Assembly: GCA_902781545.1 (NCBI GenBank)
Contig: CACZJR010000032.1
Span: forward strand, 1-34,359
Length of the DNA: 34,359 nucleotides
Origin: an uncultured Spirochaetales bacterium
Lineage (GTDB): Bacteria > Spirochaetota > Spirochaetia > Sphaerochaetales > Sphaerochaetaceae
Direction of reading: 5' to 3'
Positions within the stretch are counted from its first letter, which is position 1. Each line of letters starts with the position of its first letter. The position numbers were made by a program, and so were the translations under genes. Positions 1 to 6,923 of the stretch are shown here, piece by piece. The notes under the pieces were generated by a model. That model ran no database searches, had not been told where the DNA came from, and saw only the letters and a list, made by a program, of their open reading frames with translations.

Positions 1-5
1 GCAGA

Positions 6-11
6 TATAAA
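6..11 (+). promoter_or_regulatory. -10 element directly upstream of nrnA
   Basis: TATAAA lies 8 bases before the nrnA ATG, which would place transcription start about 2 bases before the start codon, and no Shine-Dalgarno sequence is visible. The window begins too close to show a -35 element, so this is a weak call that gains support only from the similar layout at other genes in the window. Confidence 0.35.
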
Positions 12-19
12 GAACTGAG

Positions 20-1012
20 ATGAATACAGAAAGAAACCTTGAAATAAAGAGAGATATCCTTGAGAAGATCAAGGAATACCGGAGAATCATCATCGCCAGG
101 CACCAGAGACCTGACGGAGACGCCATAGGATCATCCCACGGACTGGCTCAGATCCTTAGACTCACATTCCCGGAGAAAGAGATCATCGTCTCAGACAATG
201 ACAGGTCAGAGTATCTTGGATTCCTGAACACAGAGGAAGCAGATCCGGACAGCATCGATTACTCGGATGCACTTGGAATTGTGGTGGACACCGCAGGCCT
301 GGACCGCTGCGCAAACCCGAACATCACAAAGGCCAGGGAACTGATCAAGATAGACCATCACATCAACGTCACACCATACGGAGGCATCCTCTGGGTTGAG
401 GACGATGCCTCATCAGTCTGCGAGATGATAGCCAACCTGCAGTACACCTTCAGCAGCGTCCTCAAGTGCGACAGCCGTGCGGCCGCCCTCCTTTTCACGG
501 GGATGGTCACAGACAGCGGACGCTTCAAGTATGCTGAGACAAACGGCAACACACTGCGTCTTGCAGGTTACCTCATGGACTTCGGAATTGATACTCAGGT
601 GCTGTATGCGAACCTTTACCTTGATGACTTCTCATTCTTCAAGTTCCAGGCCAGCGTGTTCGACAGGATGCAGATCACAGAGAACGGCGTGGCATACCTT
701 TACGTTGACAGGAGCATGCAGGACTATTTCCACCTGTCACGTGAGCAGGCAAGCAACAGCGTCGATTTCATGAACAAGATCAAAGGCAGCCTGATCTGGA
801 TCGCATTCATCGACAATCCTGACGGATCAATAAGGGTAAGGCTCAGATCACGCTTTGTGACCGTTGACAAGCTTGCCAACAAATACAAGGGCGGAGGCCA
901 CTCCAACGCCTCCGGAGCCACGGTATACAGCATGGAAGAGATGCATGCGCTGATTGCCGATGCAGACAAGCTCCTGAAGGACTACAAGGCAAACAACAAG
1001 GGGTGGCTATGA
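20..1012 (+). CDS. nrnA: DHH-family phosphoesterase, NrnA-like (oligoribonuclease / pAp phosphatase)
   Basis: The 330-residue protein has the complete DHH-DHHA1 signature: RPDGDAIGS at about residues 30-38, VVDTAGLD near 90, DHH near 112-114, DSGRFKY near 165 and the C-terminal GGGHSNASGA near 291. In this family the Asp/His residues bind two Mn ions. NrnA-type members degrade short oligoribonucleotides and dephosphorylate 3'-phosphoadenosine 5'-phosphate in the cytoplasm. An in-frame TAA at 8-10 excludes a longer start. The stop codon overlaps the surE ATG by four bases (ATGA), so the two are probably translationally coupled. The exact substrate (nanoRNA, pAp or a cyclic-dinucleotide product) cannot be decided from sequence. 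Confidence 0.88.
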   Translation: MNTERNLEIKRDILEKIKEYRRIIIARHQRPDGDAIGSSHGLAQILRLTFPEKEIIVSDNDRSEYLGFLNTEEADPDSIDYSDALGIVVDTAGLDRCANPNITKARELIKIDHHINVTPYGGILWVEDDASSVCEMIANLQYTFSSVLKCDSRAAALLFTGMVTDSGRFKYAETNGNTLRLAGYLMDFGIDTQVLYANLYLDDFSFFKFQASVFDRMQITENGVAYLYVDRSMQDYFHLSREQASNSVDFMNKIKGSLIWIAFIDNPDGSIRVRLRSRFVTVDKLANKYKGGGHSNASGATVYSMEEMHALIADADKLLKDYKANNKGWL

Positions 1013-1740
1013 GAATCCTAGTCACAAACGACGACGGAATCAGGACTCCTGGGATAGAGATTCTGGCCAACTGGGCAAGGAAGATCGGAGATGTCACAGT
1101 TGTGGCGCCAAAGGTCGAGCAGAGCGCAAAGAGCCACAGCATCAACATCCACACTGCATTCGAGGTCAAGAAGGTCTCCTGGCTTGACGGCATTGACTGC
1201 TACAGCGTGGACTCCTCGCCTTCGGATTGCATCAGGTTCGCATACAACGGGCTGAACATGGAGTTCGACCTGGTCCTGTCAGGAATCAACAGGGGCTTCA
1301 ACGTAGGTGAGGACATAGCCTATTCCGGAACCGACGCCGCCATCTTCGAGGCAGCTTACTTCAAGTGCAACGCCATTGCATTCTCTACAATACCGGAGTC
1401 CTTTGAATGGGCTGAGAAGAGCCTGGATCTCTGCTATGGGCACATAATCAGCAACAGGTACCTGGATCACAACCCTATCTGGAACGTGAACATCCCTGAG
1501 AACCCCAAGGGTATCATCCTGACCCGTCAGGGCAACGCCTATTACAAGGACATCTTCAAGGAAGTCTCCCCAGGCATGTTCATAGCCTGCGGATACTCAA
1601 TCTATCAGGGAACGCAGAACCTTGATGAGGACCTGGATGCCATAATGAACGGCCACATCTCAATAACCCCGCTGACGGTGAACCGCACAGCCATGGAAGC
1701 CTACAGAAAGCTCTCGACAATGACAAAAAAAGGCCTGTGA
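1009..1740 (+). CDS. surE: 5'/3'-nucleotidase SurE
   Basis: This is a SurE survival-protein-type metal-dependent phosphatase acting on nucleoside 5'- and 3'-monophosphates in the cytoplasm. The N-terminus carries RILVTNDDG with the metal-binding Asp pair at residues 8-9, followed by QSAKSHSI (the conserved Ser loop, about 36-44), SGINRG near 91 and YSGTDAA near 102. The length of 243 residues is usual. The ATG at 1009 is preferred over the in-frame GTG at 1003 because AAGGGG lies just upstream and the ATG overlaps the nrnA stop. Pairing with NrnA is consistent with clearing of nucleotide degradation products. A terminator hairpin includes the stop codon. Confidence 0.93.
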   Translation: MRILVTNDDGIRTPGIEILANWARKIGDVTVVAPKVEQSAKSHSINIHTAFEVKKVSWLDGIDCYSVDSSPSDCIRFAYNGLNMEFDLVLSGINRGFNVGEDIAYSGTDAAIFEAAYFKCNAIAFSTIPESFEWAEKSLDLCYGHIISNRYLDHNPIWNVNIPENPKGIILTRQGNAYYKDIFKEVSPGMFIACGYSIYQGTQNLDEDLDAIMNGHISITPLTVNRTAMEAYRKLSTMTKKGL

Positions 1741-1760
1741 TCTCTCACAGGCCATTGTTT
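1725..1760. terminator. Bidirectional intrinsic terminator between surE and mscS
   Basis: A perfect 9-bp stem, GGCCTGTGA with TCACAGGCC (1732-1740 and 1745-1753), closes a 4-base loop. It has an A-tract on its left and a T-rich run on its right, so it can stop transcription from surE (plus) and from the convergent mscS gene (minus). Confidence 0.8.
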
Positions 1761-1780
1761 TCCTAAAACAGGATCTGTTC

Positions 1781-2620
1781 TCAGCTGTTCTTGAAGTCCT
1801 TGATGTGGACATCGAGCTGGTTGAACGGGATGACGATGTTGTTGGCCTCGAATGACTTTCTGACACCGTTGAGCAGGTCGAAGTATGTGTCCCAGTACTG
1901 GGCTGTCTTTGTCCATGCCCTCATTGTGACCTTCACGCCGTTTCCTGCGCCATAGTCAGTGACACGCACGAACACAGCAGGATCTGAGAGGACCTTCTCG
2001 TCTGCAGCGCAGACATCCTCGATGAGTTTCTTGACAAGCTCGGGATCGTTTCCTGCGACTGAGAAGTTCAGGTCGACACGGCGGATATCCTTCTCTGAGT
2101 AGTTGATGATACTGCCGCTTGAGAGGGCTCCGTTCGGAAGATGCACGACCTTGTTGTCCAGTGTGACGACCTTTGTTGAGATGACCTTGAGATCCTCGAC
2201 AATACCCTCGACACCCTGTGCCGCAATATAATCACCGACCTTGAACGGACGTGTGACAAGAAGCAGGATTCCGCCTGCGAAGTTGGAGAGTGCTCCGTTG
2301 ACTGCAAGTCCGATTCCGACACCGAGAGATGCGATCAGGGCTGCCATTCCGCTTGTATCGATTCCGAGATATCCGACAAGACATGTCAGAACCACGATCT
2401 TGAGCATGATACGTCCGGCATAGGACAGTGTCCTGACAAGAGTGCGGTCGAACTTTCCGCTCTTCTCAAGCTTCTTCTCGATCCTTCTTGAGATGACTGT
2501 GATGATCCTGAATGTGATCAACATGATTAAAAGGGCAATGACGATCTTGATACCGGTTGTCATTCCCCACTGCTTGATGGTTTCAAGAATACCAGATGTT
2601 GTTACTGCGTTCTCTTCCAT
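1781..2620 (-). CDS. mscS: MscS-family small-conductance mechanosensitive channel
   Basis: The protein has 279 residues, close to E. coli MscS (286). It shows three hydrophobic segments in the first ~125 residues. The third is the Gly/Ala-patterned pore helix (SLGVGIGLAVNGALSNFAGG), followed by the typical beta-domain opening with RPFKVGDYI and the vestibule motif KVVHLPNGALSSGSIINYS. The family forms heptameric inner-membrane channels that release solutes on hypo-osmotic shock. GAGGAAG lies upstream of the ATG. The gene follows the ZIP transporter on the same strand with a 63-base gap that holds its own candidate promoter. Confidence 0.92.
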   Translation of the reverse strand: MEENAVTTSGILETIKQWGMTTGIKIVIALLIMLITFRIITVISRRIEKKLEKSGKFDRTLVRTLSYAGRIMLKIVVLTCLVGYLGIDTSGMAALIASLGVGIGLAVNGALSNFAGGILLLVTRPFKVGDYIAAQGVEGIVEDLKVISTKVVTLDNKVVHLPNGALSSGSIINYSEKDIRRVDLNFSVAGNDPELVKKLIEDVCAADEKVLSDPAVFVRVTDYGAGNGVKVTMRAWTKTAQYWDTYFDLLNGVRKSFEANNIVIPFNQLDVHIKDFKNS

Positions 2621-2649
2621 GATGCTTCCTCGCTTAAATTACTGTCTAT

Positions 2650-2678
2650 AATCTAATGAAAGGAAGGCACTATTTCAA
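2650..2678 (-). promoter_or_regulatory. Candidate promoter for mscS
   Basis: On the minus strand TTGAAA (2673-2678) and TAGATT (2650-2655) are separated by exactly 17 bases. The predicted start near 2643 leaves a leader of about 23 bases containing the ribosome binding site. Confidence 0.45.
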
Positions 2679-2683
2679 GCTTT

Positions 2684-3475
2684 TCAGCCCAATGCGACGT
2701 CCAAAGCCATCATCAGTGCAAAGCCCAGGGAGAACATTATTACACCTATGTTCGAGTGCTCGCCTTCAGACATCTCCGGAATCAGCTCCTCCACAACAAC
2801 ATACATCATTGCACCGGCCGCAAAGCTGAGAAGATAAGGCATGACAGGGACAAGGAAACTTGAGAGAAGTATCGTCAGGACAGCCGCTACAGGCTCAACC
2901 GCACCTGACAGAACACCGCCTCCGAAAGATCCGGCCTTTGTCTTTCCCTGCGCATGCAGAGGCATTGAGACTATGGCACCCTCAGGGAAGTTCTGGATTG
3001 CTATTCCGAGTGAGAGCGCCAGGGCTCCGCCGGCTGTTATGTCCGCCGAGCCAGACATGAAGCCCGCATAAACAACACCCACGGCCATACCCTCCGGGAT
3101 GTTGTGGAGCGTGACAGCAAGAAGCATCATTGTCGTCTTCCTCAATGAGCTCCTGGGACCCTCCGCCTCATCAGAATTCATGTGAAGGTGCGGGGTGACG
3201 GTGTCAAGAAGAAGCAGGAACAGTATTCCGATCAGGAACCCCGCCACAGCCGGCAGGAACGCAAGCTTCCCCAGCTTGAATGACTGCTCCATTGACGGAA
3301 TCAGAAGGCTCCACACGGAGGCCGCGACCATCACACCTGCGGCAAAACCTGTAAGGGCGCGCTGGACTCCCCTGGAGAGCTCCTTTCTCATGAAGAAGAC
3401 GCAGGCTGCCCCCAGCGATGTTCCCGCAAACGGGATCAGAAGCCCTAATATCACATCAAAATCAAAGTTTCCCAT
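2684..3475 (-). CDS. ZIP-family divalent metal transporter (GufA/ZupT type)
   Basis: This 263-residue polytopic membrane protein carries the two signature metal-site helices of ZIP carriers, HNIPEG at 124-129 and NFPEG at 162-166, plus EELIPE near 231. An acidic/His segment (HLHMNSDEAEG, about 96-106) lies in the variable loop. ZIP proteins move Zn, Fe or Mn towards the cytoplasm; the metal cannot be told from sequence. The gene has an unusually elaborate 5' region: strong promoter, operator-like palindrome at the start of transcription and a hairpin with a T-run in the leader. This suggests metal- or stress-responsive control. The start is uncertain: GAGGTGAT lies about 15 bases upstream and AAGG only 2 bases upstream. 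Confidence 0.9.
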   Translation of the reverse strand: MGNFDFDVILGLLIPFAGTSLGAACVFFMRKELSRGVQRALTGFAAGVMVAASVWSLLIPSMEQSFKLGKLAFLPAVAGFLIGILFLLLLDTVTPHLHMNSDEAEGPRSSLRKTTMMLLAVTLHNIPEGMAVGVVYAGFMSGSADITAGGALALSLGIAIQNFPEGAIVSMPLHAQGKTKAGSFGGGVLSGAVEPVAAVLTILLSSFLVPVMPYLLSFAAGAMMYVVVEELIPEMSEGEHSNIGVIMFSLGFALMMALDVALG

Positions 3476-3538
3476 ATCCTTATGATATCACCTCTTCACA
3501 ATGCCGTGAACTTTATCACAAGTCCTCCTAAAGAAAAC

Positions 3539-3562
3539 GGGAGGGCCCCGAAGAGCCCTCCC
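3539..3562 (-). terminator. Terminator-like hairpin in the ZIP gene leader
   Basis: An 8-bp GC-rich stem (GGGAGGGC with GCCCTCCC) is followed on the minus strand by GTTTTCTTT. It lies about 65 bases upstream of the ZIP gene and downstream of its promoter, so it may act as an attenuator or end a short leader RNA. Sequences flanking it (3591-3600 and 3518-3529) can pair over about 10 bp with one bulge and would hide an AGGAGG sequence. Confidence 0.6.
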
Positions 3563-3607
3563 CCAAAACATAGGAATACTTTTTCCAAAAGGAGACTTGT
3601 TCAAGTT

Positions 3608-3625
3608 GGTTAGAGGTCTCTAACC
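3608..3625. promoter_or_regulatory. Operator-like palindrome at the ZIP promoter
   Basis: GGTTAGAGGTCTCTAACC is an inverted repeat with 8-bp arms around a 2-base centre. It begins at the predicted transcription start of the ZIP gene, a classic repressor position. Its GGTTAG/CTAACC half-sites resemble DtxR/MntR-type half-sites but the spacing is wider, so the regulator is unknown. Confidence 0.6.
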
Positions 3626-3631
3626 ATGTGC

Positions 3632-3661
3632 AGTATAGCCTCTCTTCACACAAAGTGTCAA
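3632..3661 (-). promoter_or_regulatory. Strong sigma70-type promoter of the ZIP transporter gene
   Basis: On the minus strand a perfect TTGACA (3656-3661) and TATACT (3632-3637) are separated by 18 bases. Predicted start is at about 3625, giving a 150-base untranslated leader. Confidence 0.7.
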
Positions 3662-3722
3662 CCACCGCAGACTTTTTTTTGAGAAAACTTCCCATGCCTG
3701 TTCATCCACATGGCCTTTGATG

Positions 3723-3728
3723 TATATT
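3723..3728 (+). promoter_or_regulatory. -10 element placed for a leaderless MFS mRNA
   Basis: TATATT ends 7 bases before the MFS ATG, so the predicted start is at or one base before the A of the start codon. No ribosome binding site is visible. The -35 region is poor. Confidence 0.35.
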
Positions 3729-3735
3729 TCACCTC

Positions 3736-4974
3736 ATGAAGATTGGGATATTCAGCCAGTACAGGGGCCTCAGGAAAGAGCTCTATATTCTCCTGATAGG
3801 AAGGATCATGACCAACATGGGATCCATGATCTGGCCCATGTTCACGCTTATCCTCAACCAGAAGCTCGGCCTGAACGCCACGGACATCGCCTCTGCCATG
3901 ATCCTCTATGGCATGATCAGCCTGCCGATATCACTTTTCGGCGGGAAACTGGCGGACAAGCTGAACAAGAAGAACATAATCGTAGTCTGTGACCTTGTCT
4001 CCATTGCGAGCTTCATTTACTGTGCAATAGTACCCTTAACCATAACTTCAATAGTGATTTTCGCTTTGGCTTCGCTGTTTCAGACCATCGAATGGCCCAG
4101 TTACGATGCACTTGTGGCAGACTTCTCAACCTCAAGGGACAGGGAGAAAGCTTATTCGCTGAACTACCTTGGCGCCAACCTCGGCCTTGTGCTGTCCCCC
4201 ACACTCGCGGGATTCCTGTTCAACAACCATCTGAACCTGGCGTTCCTGATCAACGGAATCGCAATAGCGTTGAGCACGGTCCTGATATTCTTCAGGATCA
4301 AGGATGTCCACAGGGAGAAGGACGATGAGGAACGCTCAGACTATGAGGCTGACCTGGACTCCAAGGCATCGGCCTTGGCATATATATTCAAGAACCGTGT
4401 CGTGCTTCTGTTCATCCTTGCATCTGCTTTGGCCAACGGCGTGTATTCCATGTTCAACTATCTCATGCCGCTGGACATGGGAATGACCTATGCCGAGAGA
4501 GGCTCTGTGCTGTTCGGGTCAATGACCAGTGTCAACTGCATTGTGGTTGTCACCTGCACCGCCCTGATCACAAGGATGTTCATGAAGCTCCGCGAGACCG
4601 GAAAGATGCTGGTGGGAGAGAGCCTCATCCTGCTGGGCTATCTGATCTTTTTGCTGTTCATCCAAAGGCCGTGGCTCTGCTTTGTGGCCATCACCGTGTT
4701 CACGTTCGGAGAGATCTTCAACACACTTGCGTCCTCTCCGTTCCTTACCAGAAGAATCCCAGCATCACACCGTGGCAGGATAATATCAGTCCAGAACGTG
4801 ATCTGCGGCATTGCAGGCTCAGGCATCCAGCTTCTTGTCGGAATGCTCTATGACAGATCCGGATCCCACGCGGCATGGCTGACCATCATCGGAATCGGCC
4901 TTGCCGAGCTCATTGTCATCTCAATCATGTCCGGCTTCGACAGGAAGGATTATCCCGCGCTTCAGAAAGGCTGA
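3736..4974 (+). CDS. Major facilitator superfamily transporter
   Basis: This 412-residue polytopic inner-membrane protein has about 12 hydrophobic segments in two halves separated by a charged cytoplasmic loop (KDVHREKDDEERSDYEAD, near 190-207). The first-loop motif GGKLADKLNKK (about 75-85) is the MFS motif-A region. This type of single-subunit carrier is often a drug/solute efflux protein. The substrate is not recognisable. The gene abuts the convergent XRE/zinc-ribbon gene with no base between stop codons, so the regulator is a plausible partner, but that is inference. Confidence 0.87.
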   Translation: MKIGIFSQYRGLRKELYILLIGRIMTNMGSMIWPMFTLILNQKLGLNATDIASAMILYGMISLPISLFGGKLADKLNKKNIIVVCDLVSIASFIYCAIVPLTITSIVIFALASLFQTIEWPSYDALVADFSTSRDREKAYSLNYLGANLGLVLSPTLAGFLFNNHLNLAFLINGIAIALSTVLIFFRIKDVHREKDDEERSDYEADLDSKASALAYIFKNRVVLLFILASALANGVYSMFNYLMPLDMGMTYAERGSVLFGSMTSVNCIVVVTCTALITRMFMKLRETGKMLVGESLILLGYLIFLLFIQRPWLCFVAITVFTFGEIFNTLASSPFLTRRIPASHRGRIISVQNVICGIAGSGIQLLVGMLYDRSGSHAAWLTIIGIGLAELIVISIMSGFDRKDYPALQKG

Positions 4975-5421
4975 CTACTTTCTCCAATGCTTCAGCTGTG
5001 AGAGATATCCGTCGTATTGACTGCGTCTCACATCATCAGGGGTATTCTCCGGATTAGGCATGTGGGAGACAAGGAAATCCAGAAGATCATCCTTGGACCT
5101 GTATGCGAACGAGCCGTCAGTATAACACCACTTGCAGTAATCCTCGTTGAAGCTGCCGTCTGCTTCCCTGCTCACCATGTCATCCTGATCCAAGGGCATG
5201 CCGCAGCACTGGCACACGAGCCTTGTCGGGGAGCCGAGCAGCGTGTTGATTGTCACACCGAATTCCCTAGAAAGCAGCTTCAGCGTATCTGTTCCGGGCT
5301 GGGTCTCCCCTGTCTCCCATCTGCTCACAGCCTGCCTTGTGACCATCACCCTCTCTGCCAGCTGGTCCTGTGTCAGGCCGCTCTTCTCCCTGAGGTTCTT
5401 GAGTATGTCGCGTATTTCCAT
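4975..5421 (-). CDS. XRE-family regulator with C-terminal zinc ribbon
   Basis: The 148-residue protein starts with an HTH_3/XRE domain (about residues 3-60: LREKSGLTQDQLAERVMV, then RQAVSRWETGE). It ends with a putative zinc ribbon containing CQCC near 82-85 and CKWC near 106-109 with the conserved DGSF repeats. The ATG at 5421 is chosen because AAGGAG stands 6 bases upstream; a longer in-frame ATG at 5442 has no such signal. It probably binds DNA as a dimer. It lies tail-to-tail with the MFS gene. Confidence 0.88.
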   Translation of the reverse strand: MEIRDILKNLREKSGLTQDQLAERVMVTRQAVSRWETGETQPGTDTLKLLSREFGVTINTLLGSPTRLVCQCCGMPLDQDDMVSREADGSFNEDYCKWCYTDGSFAYRSKDDLLDFLVSHMPNPENTPDDVRRSQYDGYLSQLKHWRK

Positions 5422-5441
5422 GATCTTCTCCTTATGATTCA

Positions 5442-5470
5442 ATTATGGCCCCGAATGATTCCTGATTCAA
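5442..5470 (-). promoter_or_regulatory. Candidate promoter of the XRE/zinc-ribbon gene
   Basis: On the minus strand TTGAAT (5465-5470) and CATAAT (5442-5447) have a 17-base spacer. The predicted leader is about 14 bases and contains AAGGAG. Confidence 0.5.
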
Positions 5471-5490
5471 GAAACGCGTAGTTGCTTTTG

Positions 5491-5528
5491 AAAAAAAGGA
5501 AACCCCCAACCGAATGGTCGAGGGTTTC
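5491..5528 (-). terminator. Intrinsic terminator of the ABC-importer/nuclease unit
   Basis: On the minus strand GAAACCC pairs with GGGTTTC (5522-5528 and 5499-5505), followed by CC and a run of seven T (5491-5497). It lies directly after the OB-repeat gene and closes the six-gene minus-strand block. Confidence 0.8.
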
Positions 5529-5548
5529 GTAAGAGTTGTTTGGACTGC

Positions 5549-6904
5549 TTACTTGGTGTACACGCAGTTCTTGTCGAACTCGATTGTGCCCTTGTAGTTC
5601 TTGATGTTTCCGCAAACGGTGATCTCATCTCCGATTGCAAGGTCTGCACCGCCTGTGAGCCTGTAGCACTGGATGATCAGGTCATCAAGACCGCCGACCT
5701 GGATGTTGACGGTGATGTTGCCGTACTGCTCGCTGTATGCGCTCGGAATTGCAACGATTGTACCCTTGACCATTCTTGTGCCCTCAAGTGCCTTGCCGTC
5801 CTCAAGCTCGTATGCCTTGAGCAGTGTCTTGACTGACCTGTAATACTCAGCACCGACATAGCGGCAGCCCTTGTCGAACTCGATTGTGCCCTTGTAGTTC
5901 TTGATGTTTCCTACGACAGTGATGGCATCGCCGACCTTGAGGTCTGCACCGCCTGTGAGCCTGTAGGCCTGGACAATCTTGTCACCGATGGCAAGGTTGA
6001 CTGTGATGTTGCCGTACTGCTCGCTGTATGCGCTCGGGATCGACTCGATAACGCCGCAAAGGACCTGGACGCCCTTCATTGCCTCGCCGTCTGCCAGGAG
6101 GAATGCTGGATCAAGTGTCGCGCTCTGATCTGGGATATCACCCATTCCGACCAGAGTCGGCTTGTCGAACTCGATTGTGCCCTTGTAGTTCTTGACCTTT
6201 CCCTGGACTGTGATGACATCGCCTTCCTTCAGGGCAGCGCATCCGTCTCCGGAGAGTCTGTAGCACTGGATCAGGTTCTCTGCCATTGCTCCGACCTGGA
6301 TGTTGACTGTGATGTTGCCGTACTGCTCGCTGTATGCTGTCGGGATTGCCACGACTGTACCGGAGAGCCTGATCTCCTTGGGCAGGTACTCACCGTCTGC
6401 AAGCAGATAAGAGGCAAGAACCAGCTCCTCCATTGACGGATCTGATGATCCCTGCGGGAGTGTCTTGGGCATGTTCAGGACAACCTGCTTGCCCAGGCTG
6501 TCTTTTACAACAGCGATGAGGTTGTAGACTGTCTCTTCCGGAGCATCCTCCGCGATGTTGATCAGGACAACGTGGTTGTCCTTTTTGTCGGCTGTGACAT
6601 ACTGTGTGTCAGTTGACCACTCGATGTCAAAGACCTGACCCTTGATTGTGATCTGGTCATAGACCTCGAAGTCTGCGGTTGTCCTTGGTGCGGGATTTGC
6701 CTTTGAGCTCTTGTCATAGTTTGCCTTGACGAACTCGGCGGCATCTTCAAGAAGGCTCTCGGGTTTTGCCTCTGCCGGTGCGGCTGCTCCGGGAAGAGGA
6801 ATTCCGGCCTTCTGCATGTCCTCTGCAAGACCCATGGCCATGACAGGAAGTGCAAAGACAAGCATGAGTGCCAGTACTGACAGGATAACAATGGATTTTT
6901 TCAT
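5549..6904 (-). CDS. Secreted protein with three OB-fold-like repeats
   Basis: The 451-residue protein begins with a signal peptide (about 1-23, cleavage after VMA). An N-terminal region with a first OB-like segment (ITIKGQVFDIEW, near 87-98) is followed by three ~100-residue repeats centred near 195, 295 and 395. Each contains AYSEQYGNITVN, a CYRL/AYRLTGG strand, GD.ITV.G, and KNYKGTIEFDK. The strand pattern (G.V..I......NITV.I..G...I...GD.I.V.G.I..Y.G..E) is that of nucleic-acid-binding OB folds often seen next to secreted nucleases. The start at 6904 is chosen for the signal peptide and AAGGAAGG. It follows the nuclease gene by 19 bases. Ligand binding to nucleic acid is inferred, not shown. 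Confidence 0.75.
   Translation of the reverse strand: MKKSIVILSVLALMLVFALPVMAMGLAEDMQKAGIPLPGAAAPAEAKPESLLEDAAEFVKANYDKSSKANPAPRTTADFEVYDQITIKGQVFDIEWSTDTQYVTADKKDNHVVLINIAEDAPEETVYNLIAVVKDSLGKQVVLNMPKTLPQGSSDPSMEELVLASYLLADGEYLPKEIRLSGTVVAIPTAYSEQYGNITVNIQVGAMAENLIQCYRLSGDGCAALKEGDVITVQGKVKNYKGTIEFDKPTLVGMGDIPDQSATLDPAFLLADGEAMKGVQVLCGVIESIPSAYSEQYGNITVNLAIGDKIVQAYRLTGGADLKVGDAITVVGNIKNYKGTIEFDKGCRYVGAEYYRSVKTLLKAYELEDGKALEGTRMVKGTIVAIPSAYSEQYGNITVNIQVGGLDDLIIQCYRLTGGADLAIGDEITVCGNIKNYKGTIEFDKNCVYTK
5565..6430. repeat. Three tandem ~290-300 bp coding repeats
   Basis: A ~42-base block starting CTTGTCGAACTCGATTGTGC recurs at 5570, 5870 and (shorter) 6161. A second block ending CTGCTCGCTGTATGC recurs near 5711, 6003 and 6306. 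The spacing is 300 and about 291 bases. The near-identical DNA shows the triple domain in the encoded protein arose by recent tandem duplication or is kept similar by gene conversion. Confidence 0.9.
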
Positions 6905-6923
6905 TTTTTCCTTCCTTAATAAT

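Noticed and set aside
5565-6430. Regular repeats that could suggest a CRISPR-like array
   Set aside because: The period is ~300 bases, the blocks are inside one reading frame and encode protein domains.
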